A program made the translations under genes and the position numbers. From Anaerolineaceae bacterium (lineage in GTDB: Bacteria; Chloroflexota; Anaerolineae; Anaerolineales; Anaerolineaceae), in the NCBI GenBank assembly GCA_016841445.1, contig JAENZD010000001.1:682001-746000 (forward strand): DNA of 64,000 nucleotides, read 5' to 3'. This document shows, piece after piece, positions 1-8,293 of the stretch. Under the pieces are notes generated by a model. It ran no database searches, was not told the origin of the DNA, and saw nothing but the letters and a program-made list of their open reading frames with translations. Position 1 is the stretch's first letter. Every line of letters starts with the position of its first letter.

Positions 1-658
1 CCAGGATATGCTGCGCTTGAATTGCATCCAATAACCGATCCCCGATTGCCTTATCCACCTGTTCAAGGCATGGGATGGATTTGAGCAAAAAAGCAACCTG
101 AACATCAACTTGGGGCAGGCGGATCACGAGGTCACAGGCTGTGATGTCCCCCTCAATTTCATTATGTTTGAAAAATTCACGAATGAAACCGACCATATCC
201 AGGTAGATATCACAGGCATGGTACGAAAACCTGTTGGCTAGGGGCATCCAGGGGATAGCAAAGGGATTCATTCCGCAGGCTAAATCCACAATGCTGGTGA
301 CTGGTGCAATCGATTCCAAGCATGTTTGGAAGAAGTGATCTAAAATTGGCAGCCGTTCCGCTGTGGAGGCATGGGACTGCATCATTCGGGTGCAGAAGTC
401 CTTTACTTGATCTGACTTGAGATCTCTGGGTAAACCAGAAACAAGCTTTTGGGGCTTCTCATAATCGATTCTCTGTCTGAAATATGCACCTCCAACCTGG
501 TGCAGCTTGTTGCGAATTGCTTTAACCGCTGATTTCCCCGAAAGCCCCTTTTTTAGGGCATCTTCGGTTAATCGACTGACAAGCTCTCGAGAAATAAATT
601 GATATTTTGGGTTTGCCTGAACTTTTTCAATCAGGGTTTCTAAGCGCTCGTTAGCCAT
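1..658 (-). CDS. 16S rRNA (guanine1405-N7)-methyltransferase-like protein (partial)
   Basis: The protein is open from the ATG at 658 to the left edge; about 219 residues are visible and the C-terminus is missing. It resembles the FmrO/ArmA/RmtB family, which methylates N7 of G1405 in 16S rRNA using SAM. Visible marks are the N-terminal helical rRNA-binding part with AVKAIRNKLHQVGGAY at about residues 44-59, the HAST.ERLP.LD stretch at 96-108, the SAM motif VDLACGMNPFAIPWMP at 124-139, HACDIYLDM at 148-156 and FLLKSIPCLE at 190-199. The ATG overlaps the end of the upstream tgt-like gene by 8 bases, so it is the last visible gene of a minus-strand operon. Members of this family in producers and pathogens give aminoglycoside resistance; whether this chromosomal copy does is unknown. 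Confidence 0.88.
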   Translation of the reverse strand, partial: MANERLETLIEKVQANPKYQFISRELVSRLTEDALKKGLSGKSAVKAIRNKLHQVGGAYFRQRIDYEKPQKLVSGLPRDLKSDQVKDFCTRMMQSHASTAERLPILDHFFQTCLESIAPVTSIVDLACGMNPFAIPWMPLANRFSYHACDIYLDMVGFIREFFKHNEIEGDITACDLVIRLPQVDVQVAFLLKSIPCLEQVDKAIGDRLLDAIQAQHIL

Positions 659-1751
659 CAGAATTTCTCAGGTTTTCCGTGAGTTGGGTCATGAACCGAA
701 GATTATGGAGTGTAGCCAGCCGCCGGAATAGCCAGTCTCCGGTCTTAAAGAGATGATGCAGATATCCCAGGCTGAAGTGTTGGCAAACCGGGCAATCGCA
801 ATATTCGGAGATCGGGCGGGAATCTTTAATGAAATTTTTGTCCTGGATGTAAACATATTCCATCCAATCATTAACAGGGGTAAGCGGTTCATTTGGGGAG
901 CTCTTGAAGCGCATCAGGCGAGCATGCCTGGCGTCTCTCGTGGGCAGGGCAGAATCAAAGATATCGTAACCGATTTCATAAGAGCGTTTCAAGTTGTAGG
1001 GATGGCCAATGCCGAGAGCATGCATAGGGTATTCAAGAGGTACAAGTTCTCGCGTTAGAGAGACCATGTCTGTTAATAGATTACCTTTAGAATCAAGCGG
1101 CCATCCTCCGTACCCGAAACCATCAAAGCCGATCTCAAGAAGACCCTCAGCGCACTTTTTTCGCAAGTCCGGGTAACCACCGCCTTGAATAACGCCAAAG
1201 ATCAAAGGACGGTTTTCTACCTCAATTTGCCGTTGATCCACTTGATGTTGAAATTCTTCTTTACAGCGTTTTGCCCAGGCTAACGTGCGTTTCACGGAAA
1301 TTTCCTGTTCCCCGCGTGGGGCATCCACATGTGTGCAGTCATCCAGGCAGATGACGACATCAGTGTCATAACTGAATTGGAGCTGAACACTCTTCTCAGG
1401 TGTGAGGATAAATTTGCGGTTTTTTCCTTCAGGTCGAAAGATGATACCCTGGTCTGTCAGGGTGCCAAATTTATCCGATTCATGGATCAGTGAATAAGCC
1501 TGGAACCCGCCTGAATCAGTGATGATCACATCCTCCCAGCCCGTAAAACTGTGCAAGCCGTTAAACGCCTGGATCGTGCTTGAGCCGGGTCTCTGCATCA
1601 GGTGGAAGGTGTTCATCACCAAAGCCTGGATACCGACTTGCTTCAAATCCTGGGAATCGACCGCCCTGACGAAACCTGTTGTGGCGTCTGGGAGGAAAGC
1701 TGGAAAATAAAGGGTTTTACCCCGAATGGTTATTTGCGAACGGGATGCCAT
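651..1751 (-). CDS. divergent tRNA-guanine transglycosylase (queuosine pathway)
   Basis: 366 residues, the normal size for bacterial TGT, which swaps guanine 34 of GUN-anticodon tRNAs for preQ1. The proposed acid/base Asp lies in TDSGGFQ (D79) and the nucleophile in FDSALPTR (D266). GVIQGG is at 186-191, and the zinc site is C318, C320, C323 and H349. The loop that is normally GGL(A/S)VGE reads GGWPLDS at 215-221, and PTRDARH replaces PTRNARHG, so base or tRNA recognition may differ. It follows the rsmI-like gene after one base and overlaps the rRNA methyltransferase gene downstream. TGT family membership is sure; classical queuosine activity is less so, and no other que genes are visible here. 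Confidence 0.85.
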   Translation of the reverse strand: MASRSQITIRGKTLYFPAFLPDATTGFVRAVDSQDLKQVGIQALVMNTFHLMQRPGSSTIQAFNGLHSFTGWEDVIITDSGGFQAYSLIHESDKFGTLTDQGIIFRPEGKNRKFILTPEKSVQLQFSYDTDVVICLDDCTHVDAPRGEQEISVKRTLAWAKRCKEEFQHQVDQRQIEVENRPLIFGVIQGGGYPDLRKKCAEGLLEIGFDGFGYGGWPLDSKGNLLTDMVSLTRELVPLEYPMHALGIGHPYNLKRSYEIGYDIFDSALPTRDARHARLMRFKSSPNEPLTPVNDWMEYVYIQDKNFIKDSRPISEYCDCPVCQHFSLGYLHHLFKTGDWLFRRLATLHNLRFMTQLTENLRNSDG

Positions 1752-1752
1752 C

Positions 1753-2454
1753 TTATGAACGCCCTTGCTTTCGATTGAGGTTAAGGATCAGAATGAATTC
1801 TCTTTTTTGACCTGTAACGGAAGCCAGGATATCGACGACTTTTCCCCGATAGATGTGTTCGTTTTTCAGGGTCATATCACAGGCCAGGAGGATTTCCTGC
1901 TGCTTTCCAAAAACAGCAGCTACCTCATTTAGCAGTTTTGTTAAACGGTAGGGTGTATCCATTAATATCACAGGACCATTTTCTCCCTTATATTTTTCAA
2001 GGAAAGGCGCACGTAAATGGTCTTTCCTGGGAGGGAAGCCGGCGAATACAAAGCGGTCGATTGGGAAATCGCATAAGGATAAAGCTGCCATCAGGGACGC
2101 TGGACCCGGAATAGGTGAGACCGGTATCTCCATTTGATACAATTGCTCGAGCAAGTGCTGACCTGGATCTGCAAAAACGGGTGTGCCCGAATCAGAAATG
2201 ATGGCCATCGTTTCCCCTTTCGCGATCCGAAAGGCGATGTTTGACGCTTCTTCTTTTTCATTGTGTTCGTTCAGAGTGAGCAGGGTATTTTCAATCCCAA
2301 GTTTGTGCAATAAACGGTCTCCCTGGCGATATTCCTCGCAGATAACGGCGTCCACCTTTTTGAGGATATCCAGAGCACGCAATGTGATATCTTTGGGGTT
2401 GCCGATAGGTGTGGCAACAATGAATAATTTTCCGGTTTTGGATTGATTTGGCAT
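1753..2454 (-). CDS. rsmI: RsmI-like SAM methyltransferase (16S rRNA C1402 2'-O-ribose)
   Basis: 233 residues of the tetrapyrrole-methylase fold. LFIVATPIGNPKDITLRAL opens the protein, followed by SDSGTPVFADPG at about 87-98, PIPGPASL at 114-121 and a GFPPRK motif at 139-144, all hallmarks of RsmI/YraL. RsmI 2'-O-methylates C1402 in helix 44 of 16S rRNA. The protein is about 50 residues shorter than E. coli RsmI and lacks its C-terminal helical extension. The usual EDTR signature reads EEYR. It is the first gene of a three-gene operon with a one-base gap to the tgt-like gene. No Shine-Dalgarno sequence is visible before the ATG. Confidence 0.85.
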   Translation of the reverse strand: MPNQSKTGKLFIVATPIGNPKDITLRALDILKKVDAVICEEYRQGDRLLHKLGIENTLLTLNEHNEKEEASNIAFRIAKGETMAIISDSGTPVFADPGQHLLEQLYQMEIPVSPIPGPASLMAALSLCDFPIDRFVFAGFPPRKDHLRAPFLEKYKGENGPVILMDTPYRLTKLLNEVAAVFGKQQEILLACDMTLKNEHIYRGKVVDILASVTGQKREFILILNLNRKQGRS

Positions 2455-2461
2455 GATATTA

Positions 2462-2467
2462 ATTGTA
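2462..2467 (-). promoter_or_regulatory. putative extended -10 promoter of rsmI-tgt-rmt operon
   Basis: On the minus strand TGTTACAAT gives a TG-extended -10 hexamer TACAAT whose last base lies 7 bases before position 2455. The predicted start of transcription is therefore at or next to the ATG at 2454, and no ribosome binding site is present. This points to a leaderless or near-leaderless mRNA. No convincing -35 box is seen. Confidence 0.35.
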
Positions 2468-2624
2468 ACATCCCTGTTCAGTAGTTGGTGTGAAAATCCA
2501 ATACTTGATTTGGATCATTATGACATTAATGAATTTTCCCGCTCACGAAGTACAGAATGTTCTTCCGGAAAGAATTCGTTAGGGAAAATAACCGATTTTA
2601 ATAACTTAAGAGAATTGTTTTCAC

Positions 2625-2653
2625 TGGTCAACTCAAACAGGTTATGGCATAAT
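2625..2653 (+). promoter_or_regulatory. putative promoter of murJ
   Basis: TGGTCA at 2625-2630 and CATAAT at 2648-2653 are separated by 17 bases, and TGG precedes the -10 as an extended element. This would start transcription about 30 bases before the murJ ATG. It is a pattern match only. Confidence 0.35.
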
Positions 2654-2689
2654 CAGATCAATATCTGTTCGTAAATTGAAAGAGCTTTT

Positions 2690-4231
2690 ATGAAAAAAGC
2701 CAGCCGCTTGACCCGTATTTCATTACTGCTTGCCATTTTTTTTGGTGCCGATAAGCTGCTGGGAGGATTACGAACGGTTATCATTGGTCGCCAATTCGGG
2801 GTATCTGAAGAATTGGATGTCTTCAATGCAGCCAACAACCTGCCGGATTTATTATTTGCATTGATCTCTGGCGGTGCATTGGCAATTGCTTTTATTCCCG
2901 TGATATCTGAAGTTCTGACGAAAGAAGGGCGCAAATCTTCCTGGAAGCTCTTTTCAGGTGTTGCGAACCTGGCATTTATTGTAACTGGATTGCTCGCAGT
3001 TATTGTAGCATTACTGGCTGGTCCGTTGGTTCGTGGGGAATTAGGAATCGCTCCTGGATTCACTTCTGAGCAGCAAAATTTGGTTGTTCAATTAATGCGT
3101 TTGAACTTGATTGCCACCCTGCTCTTTTCGATCAGCGGTTTGGTGATGGCGAGCTTACAGGCTAACCAACATTTCCTGCTGCCAGCACTCTCACCGCTGT
3201 TATATGATGCAGGGCAGATTTTCGGAGCAATTATCCTTGCGCCAAAAGAGGGTTTCCAAATTGGTGGTTTAACTTTACCGGCGTTTGGACTGGGTATTCA
3301 TGGGCTGGTGTATGGGGTCATTATTGGTGCTGGGTTGCATTTGCTGATCCAGGTACCAGGCTTGATCAAATATAAATTTAAATGGACCCCTCGTATCGAT
3401 TTTAAGGATTCCGCCTTTCGAAAAGTCATGCGGTTAATGGGGCCTCGCCTGGTGAGTATGATTTTTATTCAACTCATATTTCTCGCAAGAGACAACCTTG
3501 CATCTCGTCTCCCAACGGGATCGGTGACAGCCTTAAGCAATGGCTGGTTGATCCAGCAGGTTCCGGAAACCCTGATCGGTACGGCCATTGCGACGGCTTT
3601 GCTGCCCACACTTTCTGAACATGTCGCCAGTGAGGATCAACTCGGTTTCAAGAACATGATTGAACGTGGACTAAAGGTGATGATCGCATTAACGCTGCCC
3701 ATCGCTGTTATCCTGTCCTTGGTCAGTTTGCCGTTGATCCAGGCTGGATTTGGATACCCACTGGAGGATGCTCAATTGGTCTTAAGTGCGACCCAGGGGT
3801 ATCTGGTGGGTTTATTGGGGCACAGCATCGTTGAGTTGGGCGTTCGATCATTTTATGCCAATCGAAAACCAATTGTGCCAATGTTGGTTTCTGCAGGTGG
3901 ATTTGTTGTTTACCTTGGGTTTGCGATCTTGCTGATGGGACGATGGGCATCTCGTGGTATTTCTTTAGCCAATTCGATTTCGTATAGTATTCAAGCCTTT
4001 GTACTGATTTGGCTGTTGAATAGCAAGCTTTCAGATAAATTCAATCTTAAGGGGACAGTATTCAGAAGCCTTTCAAGTGCAGCGCTTGCCGGATTCAGTG
4101 CATGGTTAATTTTCTACATCCTTCCATTACCATTCTCTGCCTTGGTAATTTCGTTGGGAGCAATGGGGGTTTCTGCGGGAATTGCTTTGATACCCATCTG
4201 GCGGGAAGTCAAGTTGCTCGTTCACCTTTAA
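2690..4231 (+). CDS. murJ: MurJ/MviN lipid II flippase
   Basis: 513 residues, strongly hydrophobic, with about 14 predicted membrane spans typical of the MOP superfamily. The N-terminus (ISLLLAIFFGADKLLGGLRT, then FGVSEELDVFNAANNLPDLL and an SGGALAIAFIPV stretch) matches the MviN/MurJ pattern of TM1-TM2, including the conserved D.F..A...P..L and GAL..AF.P motifs. MurJ flips lipid II across the cytoplasmic membrane for peptidoglycan synthesis. It stands first in a two-gene plus-strand unit, 24 bases before a membrane-anchored protein of unknown function. A wall-less or monoderm envelope would make the exact substrate uncertain, but family assignment is firm. Confidence 0.9.
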   Translation: MKKASRLTRISLLLAIFFGADKLLGGLRTVIIGRQFGVSEELDVFNAANNLPDLLFALISGGALAIAFIPVISEVLTKEGRKSSWKLFSGVANLAFIVTGLLAVIVALLAGPLVRGELGIAPGFTSEQQNLVVQLMRLNLIATLLFSISGLVMASLQANQHFLLPALSPLLYDAGQIFGAIILAPKEGFQIGGLTLPAFGLGIHGLVYGVIIGAGLHLLIQVPGLIKYKFKWTPRIDFKDSAFRKVMRLMGPRLVSMIFIQLIFLARDNLASRLPTGSVTALSNGWLIQQVPETLIGTAIATALLPTLSEHVASEDQLGFKNMIERGLKVMIALTLPIAVILSLVSLPLIQAGFGYPLEDAQLVLSATQGYLVGLLGHSIVELGVRSFYANRKPIVPMLVSAGGFVVYLGFAILLMGRWASRGISLANSISYSIQAFVLIWLLNSKLSDKFNLKGTVFRSLSSAALAGFSAWLIFYILPLPFSALVISLGAMGVSAGIALIPIWREVKLLVHL

Positions 4232-4255
4232 ATAGATTAAGGTATAATCCTGCCC

Positions 4256-5368
4256 ATGAATGAAAATGATGTTAATATGAAAAAACCAGTGGAAAAAGAA
4301 AAAAAGGAGCGGCAGAAAAAGAAATTTTTCCAAAAGCGCTCCTCATGGATTTTTCTAAGCGTATTGATTGCCTTGATAATCCTGCTGGGGGGCGTAGTTT
4401 ACGGTTATTTTTCAGGCATTAACGATCGGGTTTCTCTGGCTGAATCACAAGCTTTGCCTAAGATTCAAGCGCAAATCGAGGATGCCAGATTGGATATCGC
4501 AGAAGGTCGATACCAGGTTGCCCTTGGTCGGCTTGATTGGATCCTTGAAGAGATGACACCCTATTTAACAGAAGCAGAATTAGCTGAGGTCGGGGAGCTC
4601 TACAGCCACACTTTATTGATGCTGTCGTCATCCGGTTCCCCGACACCTTTCCTGACACCCACACCCACGACACCAGCATTCACGCCGACTCCCGATTTGC
4701 GAGGGGAGGAGGAATTGTACAATACAGCCCAACAGCAGTTAGCCGCTGAAGATTGGGCTGGTGTTATTTCATCCTTGGAAGCATTGCGTAATAAGAATTT
4801 GGAATACCGCTCTGTCCAGGTGGATGGTATGCTGTACGTTGCGCTCCGCAACCGCGGTGTTCAGAAGATTCTTGTTGAAGGAAGCCTTGAACCCGGGATC
4901 TATGACCTGACTTTGGCTGAACGATTTGCACCGCTGGATTCTTCCGCTGAAGGGTTCCGAACCTGGGCTCGTTTTTACCTCACGGGCGCAAGTTATTGGG
5001 GTGTGGATTGGTCGCAAGTCGTATATTATTTTGAACAGGTATATCCTGCCCTTCCCAACCTCAAAGATGGGACGGGGATGACCGCAACGGAACGTTTCCG
5101 GATAGGTGCGATTGAGTATGCGGTTCAGCTTGCGAATGCAGGTGATTTTTGTGCTGCGCAGGCATATATGGACCAGGCAATGACTTTGACATCTGATCCT
5201 GAAGTCCAGCCCACACAACAGTGGATTGCTGACGAATGTTATGACATCGAACATCCACCGAAAAGGGAAACGGAAACGCCGGAAGTCACACCAACCCCGA
5301 CCCCCACGCCGGAAGGAACGGCGACGGAGCCAACGGTGGAACCGACAACAGACACACCCGTGCCATAG
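4256..5368 (+). CDS. membrane-anchored protein with Pro/Thr linkers, unknown function
   Basis: 370 residues. A highly basic N-terminal tail (Lys-rich, residues 9-28) precedes one membrane span at about 30-52, so the long C-terminal part should lie outside the membrane. Residues 60-125 are helical. A Pro/Thr linker (TPTPTTPAFTPTPD) lies around 128-147. A second helical region with TPR-like Ala/Leu/Tyr spacing follows, and the tail is again Pro/Thr/Glu-rich (TPTPTPTPEGTATEPT). Such linkers are common on exported proteins of Anaerolineae. I do not recognise a family. It sits 24 bases behind murJ and before a bidirectional terminator, so an envelope role is possible but unproven. Confidence 0.7.
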   Translation: MNENDVNMKKPVEKEKKERQKKKFFQKRSSWIFLSVLIALIILLGGVVYGYFSGINDRVSLAESQALPKIQAQIEDARLDIAEGRYQVALGRLDWILEEMTPYLTEAELAEVGELYSHTLLMLSSSGSPTPFLTPTPTTPAFTPTPDLRGEEELYNTAQQQLAAEDWAGVISSLEALRNKNLEYRSVQVDGMLYVALRNRGVQKILVEGSLEPGIYDLTLAERFAPLDSSAEGFRTWARFYLTGASYWGVDWSQVVYYFEQVYPALPNLKDGTGMTATERFRIGAIEYAVQLANAGDFCAAQAYMDQAMTLTSDPEVQPTQQWIADECYDIEHPPKRETETPEVTPTPTPTPEGTATEPTVEPTTDTPVP

Positions 5369-5402
5369 TCTGGAAATGACTTAATCCTGATCTTATTTGT
5401 AA

Positions 5403-5436
5403 AAAATGAACATCTGCCTTAAAGCAGATGTTTTTT
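5403..5436. terminator. bidirectional intrinsic terminator
   Basis: CATCTGC (5411-5417) and GCAGATG (5424-5430) form a perfect 7-bp stem with loop CTTAAA, followed by six T at 5431-5436. An A-run at 5401-5406 gives a T-run on the other strand. It lies between the convergent genes 4256-5368 and rimO. Confidence 0.85.
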
Positions 5437-5486
5437 GTTTAAGGGATTCTAGGAAACTCAAGTGTCAATTATGGAGTGGTCGTTGA

Positions 5487-6839
5487 TTATGAAGTATTAA
5501 GTAATTTACCAACGAGGTCATGAGTGATGGCGCTGTTAATCTGGACCGTCACTAATTTCCCTACAGGTGCTAATCCTTCAATGATCACCAAACCGTCTAT
5601 TTCAGGCGCGTCACGATATGACCTGCCTATCGCGATCTGGTTTGCTTCATCAAGCCCTTCCACAAGGACATCAATGGTTTTACCAATAAAACGCTGGTTT
5701 CGGGCAAGGGAAATTTCAGCCTGGATTTGCATCAGGTGCTCAAGCCTTTCCTGTTTGACATGCTCAGGGATAGGATCGCCCAGAGGTTCGGATGGAGCGC
5801 CAGGTTCGAAGGAATATGCAAATATTCCGACGTGGTCAAATTGGATATCCTGAACAAAATCAACCAGGTTTTGGAATGCTTTTTCATCTTCGCCTGGATA
5901 TCCCACGATAAAAGTTGTTCGCAAGGCGATCTCAGGCATCACCGATCGAACGTGCTTGAGCGTGTCTTTGACAGCAACAATGTCACTGGGGCGTCTCATT
6001 GCTTTAAGGACATCCGTGTCTGCGTGCTGGAGGGGCATATCAAGATAAGGCAGTATTTGCGGTTCTGACGCCATCAGATTGATAAGCGGTTCATTAACAT
6101 AGCCGGGGAAGGTGTACATCAGGCGAACCCATGGGATATCAGGGACTTGTTTGACGAGCTCCTCCAGCAATTTTTGTAAACCATCTTTCAAATCAAGGTC
6201 GTGCCCATAGTCAGTTATATCCTGGGCGATCAGGATGATTTCCTGGACCCCATGATCTTCTAATACCTTGGCATCATTGATGATTTTTTCCATGGGACGG
6301 CTAACCAGGTCCCCTTTGATGAGAGGGATCAAGCAGTATGCACAGGCTCTACGGCAGCCATCAGCGATCTTGAGATATGCGCTTCCACCTTGAACGGCAG
6401 CACGGTGAGTTCCTTTTTCGTCTTTCCCTACAGTTGGAGCATTTGGAAAATGCGTATATGGAATAGCTCTTCGAGAATTTTGTGTTTCATCGATGATATA
6501 CATGATATCCATCCAGCGGCGAGTACCAATCATCCCATCCACATTGGGAACAGCACTCAATATTTCGCTGCGATGCAGTTCTGTCATACAGCCTGCAGCA
6601 ATTAATTTCTGCCAGGGCAATTTTTCGCTGGCGAGATCGGTCATAACGGCGATGGCTTCCTCACGGGCAGCACTCAGGAAACCGCAGGTGTTCACGATCA
6701 AGAATTCTGCTCCTTCCGGTGCTGATGCAGGCACTAATCCCTGGCGGTTCAGCAGTTCTGCCATTGATTCAGAATCAACCAGGTTCTTTGCACATCCAAG
6801 GGAAACAAGATAATACGTGTCTTTTGCTCGTTTGGTCAT
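5487..6839 (-). CDS. rimO: ribosomal protein uS12 methylthiotransferase RimO
   Basis: 450 residues from the ATG at 6839 (MTKRAKDTYYLVSLGC). The frame stays open a further 136 codons upstream, but that stretch lies over the rodZ-like gene in another frame and has no family similarity. The three N-terminal cluster cysteines lie in SLGCAKNLVDSE, NTCGF and AAGCMTE. The radical-SAM CX3CX2C is in GCRRACAYC, and the C-terminal part is a TRAM domain. RimO adds a methylthio group to an aspartate of S12 near the decoding site, using two [4Fe-4S] clusters and SAM. It starts 7 bases after the rodZ-like gene, so they are co-transcribed. Confidence 0.92.
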   Translation of the reverse strand: MTKRAKDTYYLVSLGCAKNLVDSESMAELLNRQGLVPASAPEGAEFLIVNTCGFLSAAREEAIAVMTDLASEKLPWQKLIAAGCMTELHRSEILSAVPNVDGMIGTRRWMDIMYIIDETQNSRRAIPYTHFPNAPTVGKDEKGTHRAAVQGGSAYLKIADGCRRACAYCLIPLIKGDLVSRPMEKIINDAKVLEDHGVQEIILIAQDITDYGHDLDLKDGLQKLLEELVKQVPDIPWVRLMYTFPGYVNEPLINLMASEPQILPYLDMPLQHADTDVLKAMRRPSDIVAVKDTLKHVRSVMPEIALRTTFIVGYPGEDEKAFQNLVDFVQDIQFDHVGIFAYSFEPGAPSEPLGDPIPEHVKQERLEHLMQIQAEISLARNQRFIGKTIDVLVEGLDEANQIAIGRSYRDAPEIDGLVIIEGLAPVGKLVTVQINSAITHDLVGKLLNTS

Positions 6840-6846
6840 GATAGAT

Positions 6847-8211
6847 TTATGGAAAAGTTGTGGTGGTTGGTGTTGTCGATGGACTGGGCGTGATCGTCGG
6901 TGAAGGGGTGATTCCGGGGGTATCGGTAATGGTCGGTGTGTTGGTAGGCGTTGGCAAAACCAGGCCATTTTCAGTAAAAATGAGAACAACAACCTGCCCA
7001 AACAGCCCTGCTGAGCCAATATCTTCTTCATTAAAATAAATCTGGAGGGCACCTGCATTGCCCGTAAGGACCTCAAGCGAATCCTCAGCTGAATAGTCAT
7101 AGGCATTTCCGGGAAGCAGCCGGCCAACGAAAATGACTTCAGAGTCAGCAGTGATCTGGACCCAGGCTTGCTGGCTGGGAATGATGACGATATTAATTGG
7201 GTTGGTGTTGGGCAGCGGGGTGAAAAGAACCACAGTTTCGTTCTCAATGGCTGCTTCAGTCGATAAAACTTCTTCTGTAAACTCTATTTCCGTTAACAAT
7301 GGGGTTGGAGAACCTGTTGCCAGAAGAATATCGGATACTTCAGGGATATCTGTAGATGTCGTACCAGTTTGACCGTCAGCTAAGATTCGATTGACTCCCC
7401 AGATTACAAAGGTTGCAAAAGCGATGAAAATTACGAGGATGAACAACAGGTCAAGCGAAAAAAAATTCTTTACCCGCAGACCTGTTTTTGAAAGCGTTTT
7501 TGCAGAACGATGCTGCTTTGGCTTTCCTCCAACCTGGTTCAACAAGCGCTTTTCCTGTAGACCTTCTGCATAATCTAATAGCAATTGATCTGTATCCAGG
7601 TTTAGAAAACCCGCGTAATTCACGAGCATCCCTTTGGCTTGAACAGGCGAAGGCAGCTGATCAAACTTTCCAGATTCAATCGCGTTTAGGTATTCATGCC
7701 TGATGTGAAGATGTTTTTCAATCTCAGCTAAAGAAAGGCTGAGCAGCTCACGCCTTTCCCTGATTTGTTTACCAACACTTGAAAATTGTAGTGGCAACAA
7801 TTTATTTGTAGTCGCAGGGAAATCCTTAGGTGGAAGAACAGCGTTTGGTGTTTGCTCGTCCTGAATCTTTCCTAATGGATCAATCGGACTTTCCATGGGT
7901 GGAGGGGAGCCAACGCCAGAAGATTCATTCTCAACCGCAACTGCTGTCTCCTCAATACCTTCTTGTTCATTTTCAGACTCTGGGGATGTTTCTTCCTTGT
8001 TCATCAGATCATTAAGATCGACGCCTAATTCACTTGCGTATAGTCTTAAGAATCCACGCATTTGCGCCTTTGATGGTAGGGTTTCTGTATCCCCTTCTTC
8101 TATTGCCTCGAGGTATTTGATCCGGATATGTGTCTTCAGGGCGATTTCTTCAAGCGAAATCTCCCTTGACTCACGGATTTCTTTTAATTTTTTACCGGGT
8201 AATTGAACCAT
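6847..8211 (-). CDS. RodZ-like protein with two HTH_25 domains
   Basis: 454 residues. HTH domain 1 spans about 5-70 (LKEIRESREISLEEIALKT) and HTH domain 2 about 145-213 (IRERRELLSLSLAEIEKHL); they are clearly homologous to each other. An acidic low-complexity linker lies between them. One membrane span follows at about 252-274 and an extracytoplasmic DUF4115-type domain (SQQAWVQITADSEVIFVGRL) near 345-425. The tail is Thr/Pro-rich. RodZ proteins normally carry one cytoplasmic HTH that contacts MreB and organises elongation; duplication of that module is the odd feature. Position before rimO and after rplI suggests one transcript, although a terminator separates it from rplI. Confidence 0.82.
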   Translation of the reverse strand: MVQLPGKKLKEIRESREISLEEIALKTHIRIKYLEAIEEGDTETLPSKAQMRGFLRLYASELGVDLNDLMNKEETSPESENEQEGIEETAVAVENESSGVGSPPPMESPIDPLGKIQDEQTPNAVLPPKDFPATTNKLLPLQFSSVGKQIRERRELLSLSLAEIEKHLHIRHEYLNAIESGKFDQLPSPVQAKGMLVNYAGFLNLDTDQLLLDYAEGLQEKRLLNQVGGKPKQHRSAKTLSKTGLRVKNFFSLDLLFILVIFIAFATFVIWGVNRILADGQTGTTSTDIPEVSDILLATGSPTPLLTEIEFTEEVLSTEAAIENETVVLFTPLPNTNPINIVIIPSQQAWVQITADSEVIFVGRLLPGNAYDYSAEDSLEVLTGNAGALQIYFNEEDIGSAGLFGQVVVLIFTENGLVLPTPTNTPTITDTPGITPSPTITPSPSTTPTTTTFP

Positions 8212-8236
8212 ATGCTAATTATATTCGAAATAGAAA

Positions 8237-8268
8237 CCGGCCTTGTGATTCATTAATTCACAGGCCGG
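8237..8268 (-). terminator. intrinsic terminator of rplI
   Basis: CCGGCC.TGTGA (8237-8248) pairs with TCACAGGCCGG (8258-8268), with one bulge and a loop of about 9 bases. Read on the minus strand the hairpin is followed by TTTCTATTT. It lies between the rplI stop and the rodZ-like start. Confidence 0.75.
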
Positions 8269-8293
8269 CCCTTTAATGTTTTAGGTACAAAAA

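Noticed and set aside
6840-7247. 136-codon in-frame extension upstream of RimO
   Set aside because: It lies over the RodZ-like gene in another frame, has low-complexity Arg/Pro/Ser composition, and RimO homology starts exactly at the ATG at 6839.
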